Shown here one piece after another: positions 1 through 7,693 of a stretch of DNA of 23,421 nt. The stretch covers positions 1 to 23,421 of the forward strand of contig CAILKC010000825.1 of the NCBI GenBank assembly GCA_903834675.1, given 5' to 3'. The notes beneath the pieces were generated by a model, which saw nothing but the letters and a program-made list of their open reading frames with translations, was not told where the DNA came from and searched no databases. Every line of letters starts with the position of its first letter. Within the stretch, counting starts at the first letter, position 1. Both the position numbers and the translations under genes were made by a program. The DNA comes from an uncultured Victivallales bacterium (GTDB lineage: Bacteria > Verrucomicrobiota > Lentisphaeria > Oligosphaerales > JAFGRS01).

Positions 1-2
1 CA

Positions 3-61
3 TGAGCAGACGGTCTCCTGGTCTCGTGGGTGATGCTTCGAAACCATAAGCCGTCTGCTCA
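3..61. repeat. 11-bp perfect inverted repeat at the left edge
   Basis: TGAGCAGACGG at 3-13 is the exact reverse complement of CCGTCTGCTCA at 51-61, with a 37-base loop. The loop is long for an intrinsic terminator and no T-run follows. It could be a protein-binding site, an element end or an attachment-type sequence, but nothing beyond the symmetry supports a choice. Confidence 0.4.
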
Positions 62-275
62 CTTCGTCGCCCCCCTGGCGGAACGGTCGGGACCCGCCCG
101 GCGACCGGCGTTCAACTTGCGCGTCTTCCTGAGGTCTGGTCACAGGCGCGGGCAGGAACTGCGGCAGCTCTTGCATGCGACTCCCTTCGGCGAGTGGATG
201 CGGCACCTGGTCGGCTTCAAGGAGGCCAACGCCTGGCGCTACATTGCCTGGTTGGATGTTGATGTGGAAGCGTGA
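30..275 (+). CDS. possible small or partial protein, unrecognised
   Basis: An 81-codon frame opens with GTG-ATG, and no convincing ribosome-binding site is seen. Its second half looks protein-like: the tail around FGEWMRHLVGF and WRYIAWLDVDVEA mixes aromatic, acidic and hydrophobic residues, and most codons end in G or C. The first half is less convincing. I recognise no family. It would be the only plus-strand gene here and would converge on the helicase gene that ends at 540. It may be the surviving end of a gene broken at the island edge, or a chance open frame, which is common in GC-rich DNA. An 11-base inverted repeat overlaps its beginning. Confidence 0.3.
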   Translation: MMLRNHKPSAHFVAPLAERSGPARRPAFNLRVFLRSGHRRGQELRQLLHATPFGEWMRHLVGFKEANAWRYIAWLDVDVEA

Positions 276-539
276 CTGGCGCGTCACGTAGCTTCGACAG
301 TCGCCCCCCGCTTTCTTCAGGAAATCCGCCCCGCAACTGGCAACGGTTGCCAGTCGCCGCCTCGTTGCGACCTGTTCGCGGCGGGACCTCGTCTTGTCGT
401 CACCCGTCCCGGCCACCGAAGCCCTCCGGTGGAGGGCACGGGGGGGCCTGGGGCCGCGCGACTTTGGGACTCCTGGCTGCTTCTGGTCCAGTGCGCCCCC
501 TGCGCGCCGTAAATATCGCGGAAAAAACGGCGGCCCCAT
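276..539. other. non-coding or degraded stretch downstream of the helicase gene
   Basis: This stretch lies between the small plus-strand frame and the stop codon of the giant helicase. Frames on both strands are open but have low-complexity, Arg/Pro/Gly-rich translations typical of GC-rich non-coding DNA. A run of six A (522-527) would read as six T just downstream of the helicase stop on the minus strand, but no GC stem precedes it. I see no gene or RNA here. Confidence 0.4.
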
Positions 540-3500
540 TCACCCCTGGCGGAGCTCTTCCACGATGGCGCCGCCACGCGCCAGATCTGCGGCGCGCAGT
601 TCGACTATCCTCCACGGTGGGCTGCCATTGCGTAGCCGGTCGCGGATGTACCGGTCACGGCGAAGCACATGTCCGGTGTGGACCGACGCACCGTCGATGT
701 AGATCGCGAGCCGTTGCTCGGTCAGGGCGAAGTCCGCCACGGAGATGAAGCGTTCCCCGTCCACTGGCGCAACGGGGACCTGCTTCTGTGGCTGGAACCC
801 GTGCGCTTCGAAAAGGCGGAGGAACCTCAGCTCCAGGGGCGACCCCACCTCGGCTTGATAGGCCTCTATCCACGGCTGCGGGTCGTCGAGATCCCCAACC
901 ATCGGCGGCCGAGGCGACGGCGCTTCCGCAGCCAGCGATTCGAGGAATGGCAGCGCCAGCGGCCAGGACAGCTTCTCATGGAAGCGCTGGTTGGCGTAGG
1001 TCTTCAGGCACCGGTAACACGCCGTCTCGCAGTGTTCGTGACGGAGATGCTGGATGGCCCGTCCGGCCACCAGGTGGAGTTCACCTGCAGCCCGTTCCAG
1101 GAAGCCCGTGCCGCCAACCGTCGGGTCGATGAAGGTCAGCGACAGATGGCCCAGTGCGCCGTGCGCAGTGGTCTCTGACCACGGTCCCTCCAGGCTGAAC
1201 TCGATCTCGCTGCCGTCAAGCATGTAGACATGCCGAAGCCCGATGCGCAGCGCGTAGCCCAGCGACAGTGCCCACGACTGGACGTCGGCAACCTCGGCAA
1301 CAGCCGGCACCGGGATATGCAACCGGAGCGTCTCTGCCCGGGAAGACCAAGCCAGTGCGATGGGCACCGGGGGCGTCCCGCGCCGGGTGCACGCGCGCCG
1401 GTGTCCGAACGGATCAGCCTCGCGCTCGTCGGTTCCGCTCGCGGGCTTTCGCCGTGTCTGCTTGCCCTTCGCAGGCGGTGCCGTTAGCATCTGGCCACAG
1501 GCGGGACACAGCAGGAAGCCCTTGCCATCACCGTGTAGGCTGAGCACATCGCGCCCCAACTCAGCCTTGGAGGGCGGCAGCCCCTCGTTGAGCCACAGCA
1601 CCTCCTCTTCGCGCCTCAGAGCAAGGGGCCACTCGCCGGGGGTGTGCCAGCGTCTCACGGTCTCGCCGTCGCGCTGGGGGTAAAGCGTCACGGCGTTACG
1701 GGCGGGAATGCGGTCCTCTTCGGCAAGGACAGGCATCTCGTCTGGCTTGGCAAGGAAGCCGCCGAAGGCGTACGCGGGGCACTCCCGACTCACGGCATCG
1801 TCACCGCAGCGCGGGCAGCGCGGCCGCTGCACATGGTGACGCAGTCCGCACTTGCGGCAGACACGGTAGCACCACGATGGGCCATCGCTCTGCGGGTTCC
1901 ACGGCGAGGACTGGTCTACGCCGATGACCCGCCAGCGCTTGGTCCTGGCGTAGACCTGAGCCCCAGGTTGGAACTGCGCCAGGCCATACTGCCGGTTCAC
2001 CGTGACCGCCTCCTCCTCATGCGGATCTCCCAAGAGGCGGAGCGCCGCGGGTTCGGTCGGGAACTCGTACCCCGGCAGGATGCCGAACTCGGCGAAGCGC
2101 CGCATGGGGTAGCCTGCCGCCCGGTCATCGGCCTCGCCGCCTTCGCTGCCACCTTCGCGGGGCAGACCAAGGAGCCGCCGGACGAGCTCCGCAGCATGGG
2201 CTGCAGCCTGACCCCGCTGCAGCAGCCGCGCGAAGACATCGACGGTCTGTCGCAGTTCGGTCACCTGCCGGGCGGTCCGGGCCACCACGTCCCGCACCCG
2301 TGCCGGCATCTCTGCCGCCAGCCGGGTGAGGGCGTCGGCATCCAGGCGCGCCTCGGCCAATACCGCCTCGCCAAACGCCTCGACGGCCAGCTCGACCGCG
2401 GGGGCAAAGCGTGTCCCCACGGCCTCGATGAGTTCCGTCAGAGCCGGTTCGTTGATGCAGCCGTCGGGACCGACGTAGGCCATCATGCGCCCGGCCAGAC
2501 CCGGCTCGGCAAGGCCGAAGGCGATTGCATGGATGTGCCGGACCAGCACGTCGCGGTTCGCCAGCGCCAACGAGGGAGCCGGGATCTCGCCGGAGATCAT
2601 CTCGGCCGGGTTGTCGAAGAAGTACTGATCGTGGGGCGTGTTCCTGGCGTAGCCGATCACCAGCCCCACGCGCGAGCGCCGGCCTGCACGTCCCCCACGC
2701 TGAGCATAGTTGTCCGGCCGCGGGGGAATGTTGCGCAGGGCAACCGCCTCAAGCCCGCCTACGTCAATACCCATCTCCAGCGTGGGAGAGCACGCCAGCA
2801 CGTTTGTCGGTGCGGTCGCCGCAGATGCCTTGAAGGATTCCTCTAGCTTGATCCGGTCGTCGTTGGTTACCTGGGCGGTGTGCTCCCCGGCGGACAGCGG
2901 CAGCGCCTTTGTGCCCCGCAGCCGCCGCACGATGCGATTGCGCTCCAGTTCCGCCTCCGGCCAAGCCACGGCGCTGCCATGGCAGCGCGGACAGGGCATC
3001 CCCAACGCCGCACCCGCGGCCGGCACGAGGCAGACGCCGCAGCGTCGGCGGCTCCCGGCATCGAGCAACTCCAGCCGAACCACATCCGCGTTGGCCTGCA
3101 GCATCAGCCGGTGGTCCCGGAAGCCGTACAGATCGACCGCCTTGACGAACGACCGTTGGAGCAGGAAATCGAGCGCCTTGCGCATGTGCTCGCCGGTGGG
3201 CTCGACCCCACCCAGCCGCTTCAGCAGGTGCCGGAAGGTACGCTCCAGCTTGGGGCCGGTGCCGCCGGCGCCTTCCCCGCGCCACACATTGCGGAGCTTG
3301 ATCCCGGCCGGCACTTCCGTGGCGGGCAGGTTCAGCAGGGCCTCGGCGCCGCTCGGCGACACCGGGTAGCCGTGCGGCTGTTTCATACTGCGTTCCCAGT
3401 TCGCCGCCTCGATGTAGGCCGGGCAGCTCGTGTGTGCAGGGTGATAGCGCAGCATCTCGCGCGACAGTGCCCCGAGGAACACCATTTCGCCCAGCAGGCA

Positions 3501-5885
3501 GCGGCAGAGGTGCTCCAATTCGGGCAGACCGATACCCAGCTCGCGGGCCAAGTCCTGTCCCGAGGCCGCCACGCAGTCCCCCAGTTCGTGGTAGATGAGG
3601 CCTACAAGCCCCAGGTTTGCCACCGTGGCGCGGTAGCCGGCCGACACCGCGATGTCGTCCAGCAACGGGGCCTCTTCCCAGGCGCGGATGCGTTCCCGCG
3701 TCTCCTGCGGTATCCACTGGGTCGCCCTGGGGACGTGCGGATTGTCGTGGTTGTGCACGCCCGCCTCTGCCAGGAGTTCCACGACCCGCTGCAGTGTCAG
3801 ACTGCGCTCCTGGCCGTAGATGCGAATCAGGTTGCGGCGCATGCGGTCGTAGCGCCCGGCGAACTGGATGAAGCGCGCCTGGTGGGCGGCGTCCTGCCGG
3901 CTGTCGCTGAACACCAGGACGCGGCCCTTGCCGTCGAAGTCGGATTCAGTGGCGCTGGCAGCAGTGACCTCCTCCACGATCCCCTCGGTCAGCACCTTCA
4001 GAGCGGCAGACGTGCCGAGGGACACAGGCGTGATGACGTTGCGGGTGCCGGCGCGGCCCCCGCAACAGAGACAGACGCGCCGCGATGGCGCCAGGGTTAC
4101 CTGTAGCGGGTAGTCCGTCCTCGTCTGGCTGAAGGCGAGGGTACTGGGGTCCAGCGACCCCGTGAGCGCCTTGGCCGGCATCCGCGCCGCAGGTGTAGCG
4201 GCATGCCGGCCCCGCCGGCTTCGGGTCCCCTCCGCCTCGGTCTCCTCGGGCTCATCTTCTTCGTCGTCGCCCCCCAGCAACTCGCCTCCCAGCCGGCGAT
4301 GATCGTAGACGACCCACTCCGCATCGCCTTCACCCGCTGGGCCGGAGGTCGCCCGCAAGGTCCCCTCCGCCGGATCACCCACCAAGCGGAGATAATCAGC
4401 TCCGCAGTTGCGGCAGAGCATCAGTGGCGCCGTCGGGTAGCCGCAGCCACAGCGCTCCTGTCCCATGGGGTACAGGCGCCCGCACTCCGGGCCGAGGCAG
4501 CGATGGAACTGCCAGCCGCCCCGCACGAAGCTGTGTGCCCGGAGGCGCAGCGCGTTCGGAATGGCGTCAGGTAGGGACGCCCCGGCCACGAGCAACGCCT
4601 CGACCTCGGAAGCCACCATACCGTCAGGCACATCGCGGCGGTCGGGCACCTCGGCGCGCACCAGGGCCACCAGTGCCGAGAACGGCAGCGGCGCGCCCAC
4701 CAGCCAACGGTTCACCAGCCAGAGCAGGCGGCAGCGCCGCGCAGCCTCCGTCAGGGGGGTGTCCGTGGGAACTCCCGCCAGGCGACACAGCGCCGTGCGG
4801 ACACTCTCGGGATTGCCGGGATCCACCGCGGGCACGGCGACCGCCGGGGCTGGGCCGATGGTGGCATCGGTAGGTGGCAGGATATCCTCCAGTTCCTCGC
4901 CGACGACCTGGATGTCCGGTTCCTCCGCCCCGGTGAGGCGAGCGAAGAACCCTCGGATAGCCTGGTCGCGGCACTGCCTGGCATTCTCGGCAGTCATCCC
5001 AGGCGCCCCACCGCTCTTGATCGTGGCCGACGTGCCCACGGGTACCAGCTTCGGGAAGCGCCGTTGCCGGTCCCCACCGGGCGCACCGGTCCCCCAGTCC
5101 TGTCGGGCGCGTGCCAGATGGGCCCGTAACCTCCTGACCAAAAGAGCGATGTTACTGCCGAGGCTGCCGCGATAAGTGTGCACTTCGTCCAGCACCAGGA
5201 AGCGGCAGCGGTGGTTGGCGAAGATCGCGTCGCGGTCGCGCGGCCGGACGAGCAGATACTCCAGCATCATGTAGTTGGTGAGCAGGATGTGGGGCGGCCG
5301 TCGGCGCAGCTCCTCACGTTGGGCCTGGGTAGTGCCCCGGTCGTACTTCGCCACGGACACGGAGCCCGCGAACCCCGACCCATCGAGGTAGCGCTCGATG
5401 CGCTCAAACTGGTCATTGGCCAGCGCGTTCATTGGGTAGATGAGGATCGCCGTCAGGCCTGGCTGACTGAACCGCGTTGCATCCTCAAGCGCATTCTGCA
5501 GCACCGGCAATAGGAATGCCTCCGTCTTGCCCGAGCCCGTGCCCGTGCTCACCACCACCGGCCGGGCCGTGGGAGAGAGTAGTTCGACGATGGCCTGGGC
5601 CTGGTGGGTGAAGGCGTGGTCATGCTGCCGGGCGCCCTGGCGCCGGGCCCGCTCTTCCATCACCTGGGCCAGCTTCGGGTCCAGCGGTAAGTCGCGCCAG
5701 CGGCAGCCAAGCCGGAAGGGCCGGTGCGCCTGGTAGAACGGCTCCTGAGCAAGGAATCGCGGTTCGTCGAGCGCCCGCTCCAGCGCTGCCCGCAACGCCT
5801 CATCCTTGGCCCGGAACTCGGTCAGGATGTGGTCCCGGTACTCACCTAGGATGTGCTCCAGCGCCAGGATTGGGTGCAGTGCCAT
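540..5885 (-). CDS. giant SF2 helicase (YprA/DUF1998 type) with C-terminal DUF559/Vsr-like nuclease domain
   Basis: This 1781-residue protein probably tracks along and unwinds DNA and may cut it. The N-terminal half holds SF2 helicase motifs: Walker A GTGSGKT (115-121), Ia YPMNALANDQ (150-159), DEVH (233-236) and SAT (286-288). A Cys-rich insert follows (C463, C468, C479, C481, C491, C494). The second RecA lobe has VFSDSRQD, SPTLEMGIDVGG and QRGGRAGRRS. A DUF1998/MZB-type metal-binding site is marked by CETACYRC (Cys 1619, 1623, 1626). The last ~100 residues resemble DUF559/Vsr endonucleases: E1685, VADF (D1718), YIDG (D1731) with H1736, then RDRYIRDR. The architecture is seen directly; the nuclease activity is inferred. 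The gene starts 15 bases after the abiEii stop and shares its operon. The start is supported by GAGAGGGGCG upstream. DrmA/DrmB of DISARM and DpdJ are related helicases, but no DISARM partner is seen. Confidence 0.85.
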   Translation of the reverse strand: MALHPILALEHILGEYRDHILTEFRAKDEALRAALERALDEPRFLAQEPFYQAHRPFRLGCRWRDLPLDPKLAQVMEERARRQGARQHDHAFTHQAQAIVELLSPTARPVVVSTGTGSGKTEAFLLPVLQNALEDATRFSQPGLTAILIYPMNALANDQFERIERYLDGSGFAGSVSVAKYDRGTTQAQREELRRRPPHILLTNYMMLEYLLVRPRDRDAIFANHRCRFLVLDEVHTYRGSLGSNIALLVRRLRAHLARARQDWGTGAPGGDRQRRFPKLVPVGTSATIKSGGAPGMTAENARQCRDQAIRGFFARLTGAEEPDIQVVGEELEDILPPTDATIGPAPAVAVPAVDPGNPESVRTALCRLAGVPTDTPLTEAARRCRLLWLVNRWLVGAPLPFSALVALVRAEVPDRRDVPDGMVASEVEALLVAGASLPDAIPNALRLRAHSFVRGGWQFHRCLGPECGRLYPMGQERCGCGYPTAPLMLCRNCGADYLRLVGDPAEGTLRATSGPAGEGDAEWVVYDHRRLGGELLGGDDEEDEPEETEAEGTRSRRGRHAATPAARMPAKALTGSLDPSTLAFSQTRTDYPLQVTLAPSRRVCLCCGGRAGTRNVITPVSLGTSAALKVLTEGIVEEVTAASATESDFDGKGRVLVFSDSRQDAAHQARFIQFAGRYDRMRRNLIRIYGQERSLTLQRVVELLAEAGVHNHDNPHVPRATQWIPQETRERIRAWEEAPLLDDIAVSAGYRATVANLGLVGLIYHELGDCVAASGQDLARELGIGLPELEHLCRCLLGEMVFLGALSREMLRYHPAHTSCPAYIEAANWERSMKQPHGYPVSPSGAEALLNLPATEVPAGIKLRNVWRGEGAGGTGPKLERTFRHLLKRLGGVEPTGEHMRKALDFLLQRSFVKAVDLYGFRDHRLMLQANADVVRLELLDAGSRRRCGVCLVPAAGAALGMPCPRCHGSAVAWPEAELERNRIVRRLRGTKALPLSAGEHTAQVTNDDRIKLEESFKASAATAPTNVLACSPTLEMGIDVGGLEAVALRNIPPRPDNYAQRGGRAGRRSRVGLVIGYARNTPHDQYFFDNPAEMISGEIPAPSLALANRDVLVRHIHAIAFGLAEPGLAGRMMAYVGPDGCINEPALTELIEAVGTRFAPAVELAVEAFGEAVLAEARLDADALTRLAAEMPARVRDVVARTARQVTELRQTVDVFARLLQRGQAAAHAAELVRRLLGLPREGGSEGGEADDRAAGYPMRRFAEFGILPGYEFPTEPAALRLLGDPHEEEAVTVNRQYGLAQFQPGAQVYARTKRWRVIGVDQSSPWNPQSDGPSWCYRVCRKCGLRHHVQRPRCPRCGDDAVSRECPAYAFGGFLAKPDEMPVLAEEDRIPARNAVTLYPQRDGETVRRWHTPGEWPLALRREEEVLWLNEGLPPSKAELGRDVLSLHGDGKGFLLCPACGQMLTAPPAKGKQTRRKPASGTDEREADPFGHRRACTRRGTPPVPIALAWSSRAETLRLHIPVPAVAEVADVQSWALSLGYALRIGLRHVYMLDGSEIEFSLEGPWSETTAHGALGHLSLTFIDPTVGGTGFLERAAGELHLVAGRAIQHLRHEHCETACYRCLKTYANQRFHEKLSWPLALPFLESLAAEAPSPRPPMVGDLDDPQPWIEAYQAEVGSPLELRFLRLFEAHGFQPQKQVPVAPVDGERFISVADFALTEQRLAIYIDGASVHTGHVLRRDRYIRDRLRNGSPPWRIVELRAADLARGGAIVEELRQG

Positions 5886-5906
5886 GTGCTTCGCCCCTCT
5901 CTACAG
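5881..5906. repeat. 26-bp repeat, copy A (abiEii stop, RBS and helicase start)
   Basis: The sequence beginning GCCATGTGCTTCGCCCC here matches 13516-13541 at 25 of 26 positions; the only difference is A versus G at position 23. This copy spans the abiEii stop codon, the helicase ribosome-binding site and the helicase ATG. In copy B the same bases lie within a TPR-protein remnant. An exact match of this length at two functionally unrelated sites suggests recombination. Confidence 0.75.
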
Positions 5907-6689
5907 CCGACCCACCAGCTCGTCAAGCACCAGCCGACCGGCCGTCTCCACGTCGTACCCTACGTCTGGCCGCAACAGCGGGCCCAGGTCATCGCGGAAC
6001 AGGCGCTCGCCCAGTTTCCTCTCCAGGTTCTGGCGGAACTCGGCTGCTGATACCGTGCACCCCGATGCCTCCATGAAGCGCCGGAAGCAGGGTATGATCC
6101 GCTCCGGGCTGGCACCACCGCGGGTCAGCCCCAACCACAGGTCGAACAGATCGCGGCCCTTGCGGCGCTGGTATAACGCGCGCAGCTTGCTGCCCAGCAT
6201 CTCATCCAGGGCGTAGGTGGAGACCTCGCACGTGCCCTGGAACCAACGCGACTCCACCGCGAACGGCCGACGCTCCAGCCCCAGCTCCGCGAAGTGCTCA
6301 CGCGAGTTGATCTCGATCTTCAGGCGCATTGGCTCAGGCGGCGGCCCCTCGGAGGTCATCTTGAAGATCATGGTGACCACGCCAGGACCGAACTCGCGCT
6401 TCGGCTTCCCGAGCCACGGCTGCAGGCGGTCGCGCAGCGCATCGAACACCGGCCCGATGGGGCCAGAACTCACCTGTACCAGGTCGATATCCTCCGAGTA
6501 GCGCGATGCTGGCGCCAGGTGGAGCTTGTGCAGTGCCGTGCCACCGCGGAACGCCAGTGCCCCGGCCAGCAGCGGCTCCGAGTAGATCTCCACCACCGCC
6601 CGGCAGATGATCAGATCCTGCTCGACCATCGCGCGTCCGGACCATGGGGCCAGTGCCTCCCACTCCTCGATGAAATGCAGAGGTATCAC
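5901..6689 (-). CDS. abiEii: AbiEii/AbiGii-family nucleotidyltransferase toxin
   Basis: This 262-residue protein matches the toxin of type IV toxin-antitoxin (abortive infection) systems. The family is DNA polymerase beta-like, and characterised relatives use NTPs to block growth, for example by modifying tRNA. Visible motifs are FRGGTALHKLHL (48-58, the GGTxLxK signature), SEDIDL (65-70, with the metal-binding pair D67 and D69), and a downstream Lys/Arg/Asp motif in QRRKGRDLFDLW (about 174-185). All expected catalytic residues look present, so the toxin should be active. Its ATG overlaps the end of abiEi by four bases, the usual coupling in AbiE pairs. The large helicase gene follows after only 15 bases, which is not part of the classic two-gene system. 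Confidence 0.9.
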   Translation of the reverse strand: MIPLHFIEEWEALAPWSGRAMVEQDLIICRAVVEIYSEPLLAGALAFRGGTALHKLHLAPASRYSEDIDLVQVSSGPIGPVFDALRDRLQPWLGKPKREFGPGVVTMIFKMTSEGPPPEPMRLKIEINSREHFAELGLERRPFAVESRWFQGTCEVSTYALDEMLGSKLRALYQRRKGRDLFDLWLGLTRGGASPERIIPCFRRFMEASGCTVSAAEFRQNLERKLGERLFRDDLGPLLRPDVGYDVETAGRLVLDELVGRL

Positions 6690-7495
6690 GACAGGTCACC
6701 CTCCACCGTCGTGTTCACCCATAGGTTCCAGCGCCGATCTCGCGGGCAGTCGCGCGTCAGGACGCCAGGCTGTAGACGCGCCGGCAACGGTGCCTGCCGG
6801 GCACACCACCCGGCCAGGAGTCCGGCCTTGTTCGCGAAGCGCGTTTGTTCGAGCAGCCACCCGAGCCGCTGGGCGTAGGCGAGGTTACCGTCCGCCTCGG
6901 CAGCCTGGACCAGCATCCGTGGACGGATCACTTCGCCCATCTCCTGGAGCACAGTTAAAATGTGGTTGAGTTCACCCACCCGGGGCGCATAACGGAGGAG
7001 ATCAATGGCCGTGGCTTCCGGCGTCGACAGGGGTAGGTAGCCTGAGGGCACCTTCAGCGCCTGCGTGGACGTCCCGGCTACGCTCTTCTTGTAGAGGAAC
7101 TGTATCCGTTGGCCGGCAACTCGGACGGCCCGCAACTGACGCTCGGCGACGACCTGGAACACCATCGCCCGCTGGTGGGTGGCCCCGTGGTACGTTGCGG
7201 CCGTCAGCCCGCCGATGTAGTAGCGCACGCCCAGGTGCTTCATCAGGTCGTCGATAAACCATTCCGGCGGCGTGATGCCGGCGTGGAAATGGTCGAGCGG
7301 CACGATGGCGTGGAAGTCACCGCGAATCCGCACCAGTCGGCGCGAGCGCGCCAGGCGTTGTGCCGCCTTGCGGAAGGCGTTGGCGCTGATGCCGAGCGCC
7401 TGCATCGCGTCCGGCCGGATCAGGGTGTACCGTCCCCGCTTCTGGAGGCTGTCTACCAGTTCCGCGAGCGTCTTCTCTGGTCCGGGCGATGGCAT
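6686..7495 (-). CDS. abiEi: AbiEi-family antitoxin and transcriptional autorepressor
   Basis: This 269-residue protein has the layout of AbiEi antitoxins. An N-terminal winged helix (about residues 8-65, with GISANAFRKAAQRLARSRR as the recognition region) is followed by the conserved antitoxin core, including RYYIGGLTAATYHGATHQ (91-108) and a C-terminal helical domain. In the family the protein neutralises AbiEii and represses its own promoter by binding inverted repeats. Its length is usual for the family and its end overlaps the abiEii start by four bases. Two palindromes sharing ATGCA lie just upstream, consistent with self-repression. The ribosome-binding site is weak, so the exact start is less certain than the identity. 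Confidence 0.88.
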   Translation of the reverse strand: MPSPGPEKTLAELVDSLQKRGRYTLIRPDAMQALGISANAFRKAAQRLARSRRLVRIRGDFHAIVPLDHFHAGITPPEWFIDDLMKHLGVRYYIGGLTAATYHGATHQRAMVFQVVAERQLRAVRVAGQRIQFLYKKSVAGTSTQALKVPSGYLPLSTPEATAIDLLRYAPRVGELNHILTVLQEMGEVIRPRMLVQAAEADGNLAYAQRLGWLLEQTRFANKAGLLAGWCARQAPLPARLQPGVLTRDCPRDRRWNLWVNTTVEGDLS

Positions 7496-7508
7496 GGGCA
7501 GAGCGACC

Positions 7509-7555
7509 TATGCTGCAATTTGCATAAAAAGCCCCAATGAGACCTGTTATGCATA
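7509..7555 (-). promoter_or_regulatory. candidate AbiEi operator: two palindromes with TATGCA halves
   Basis: Directly upstream of abiEi lie TGCAA-T-TTGCA (perfect, 7514-7524), nested in TATGC...GCATA (7509-7526), and TATGCATA (perfect, 7548-7555). Their centres are about 32-33 bases apart, close to three helical turns, so they could be bound on one DNA face. The stretch is clearly more AT-rich than its surroundings. AbiEi proteins are known to bind inverted repeats at their own promoter; that these are the bound sites is inferred. No confident -35/-10 pair was found. Confidence 0.45.
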
Positions 7556-7693
7556 GTATGACTTAACCTACTCGCGGTGCAAGACGACCGCCGTTCCCCA
7601 CAGTGTCCCGGCACGCGATGGCCACGACCTCTGTGGCGCACCCACCTCGCCGCATGACCGGTGGACGGAAGGCATGGAATGGTGCATGGTCGC

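Noticed and set aside
515..545. Intrinsic terminator after the helicase gene
   Set aside because: A run of six T is present on the minus strand, but no GC-rich stem directly precedes it.
1644..4106. Long plus-strand frames of 219 to 408 codons
   Set aside because: They lie antisense to the well-supported helicase gene, their translations lack recognisable motifs, and long antisense frames are expected in GC-rich coding DNA.
540..5885. DISARM system
   Set aside because: The helicase resembles DrmA/DrmB, but no separate DUF1998 protein, phospholipase-D-like DrmC or intact methylase is adjacent.
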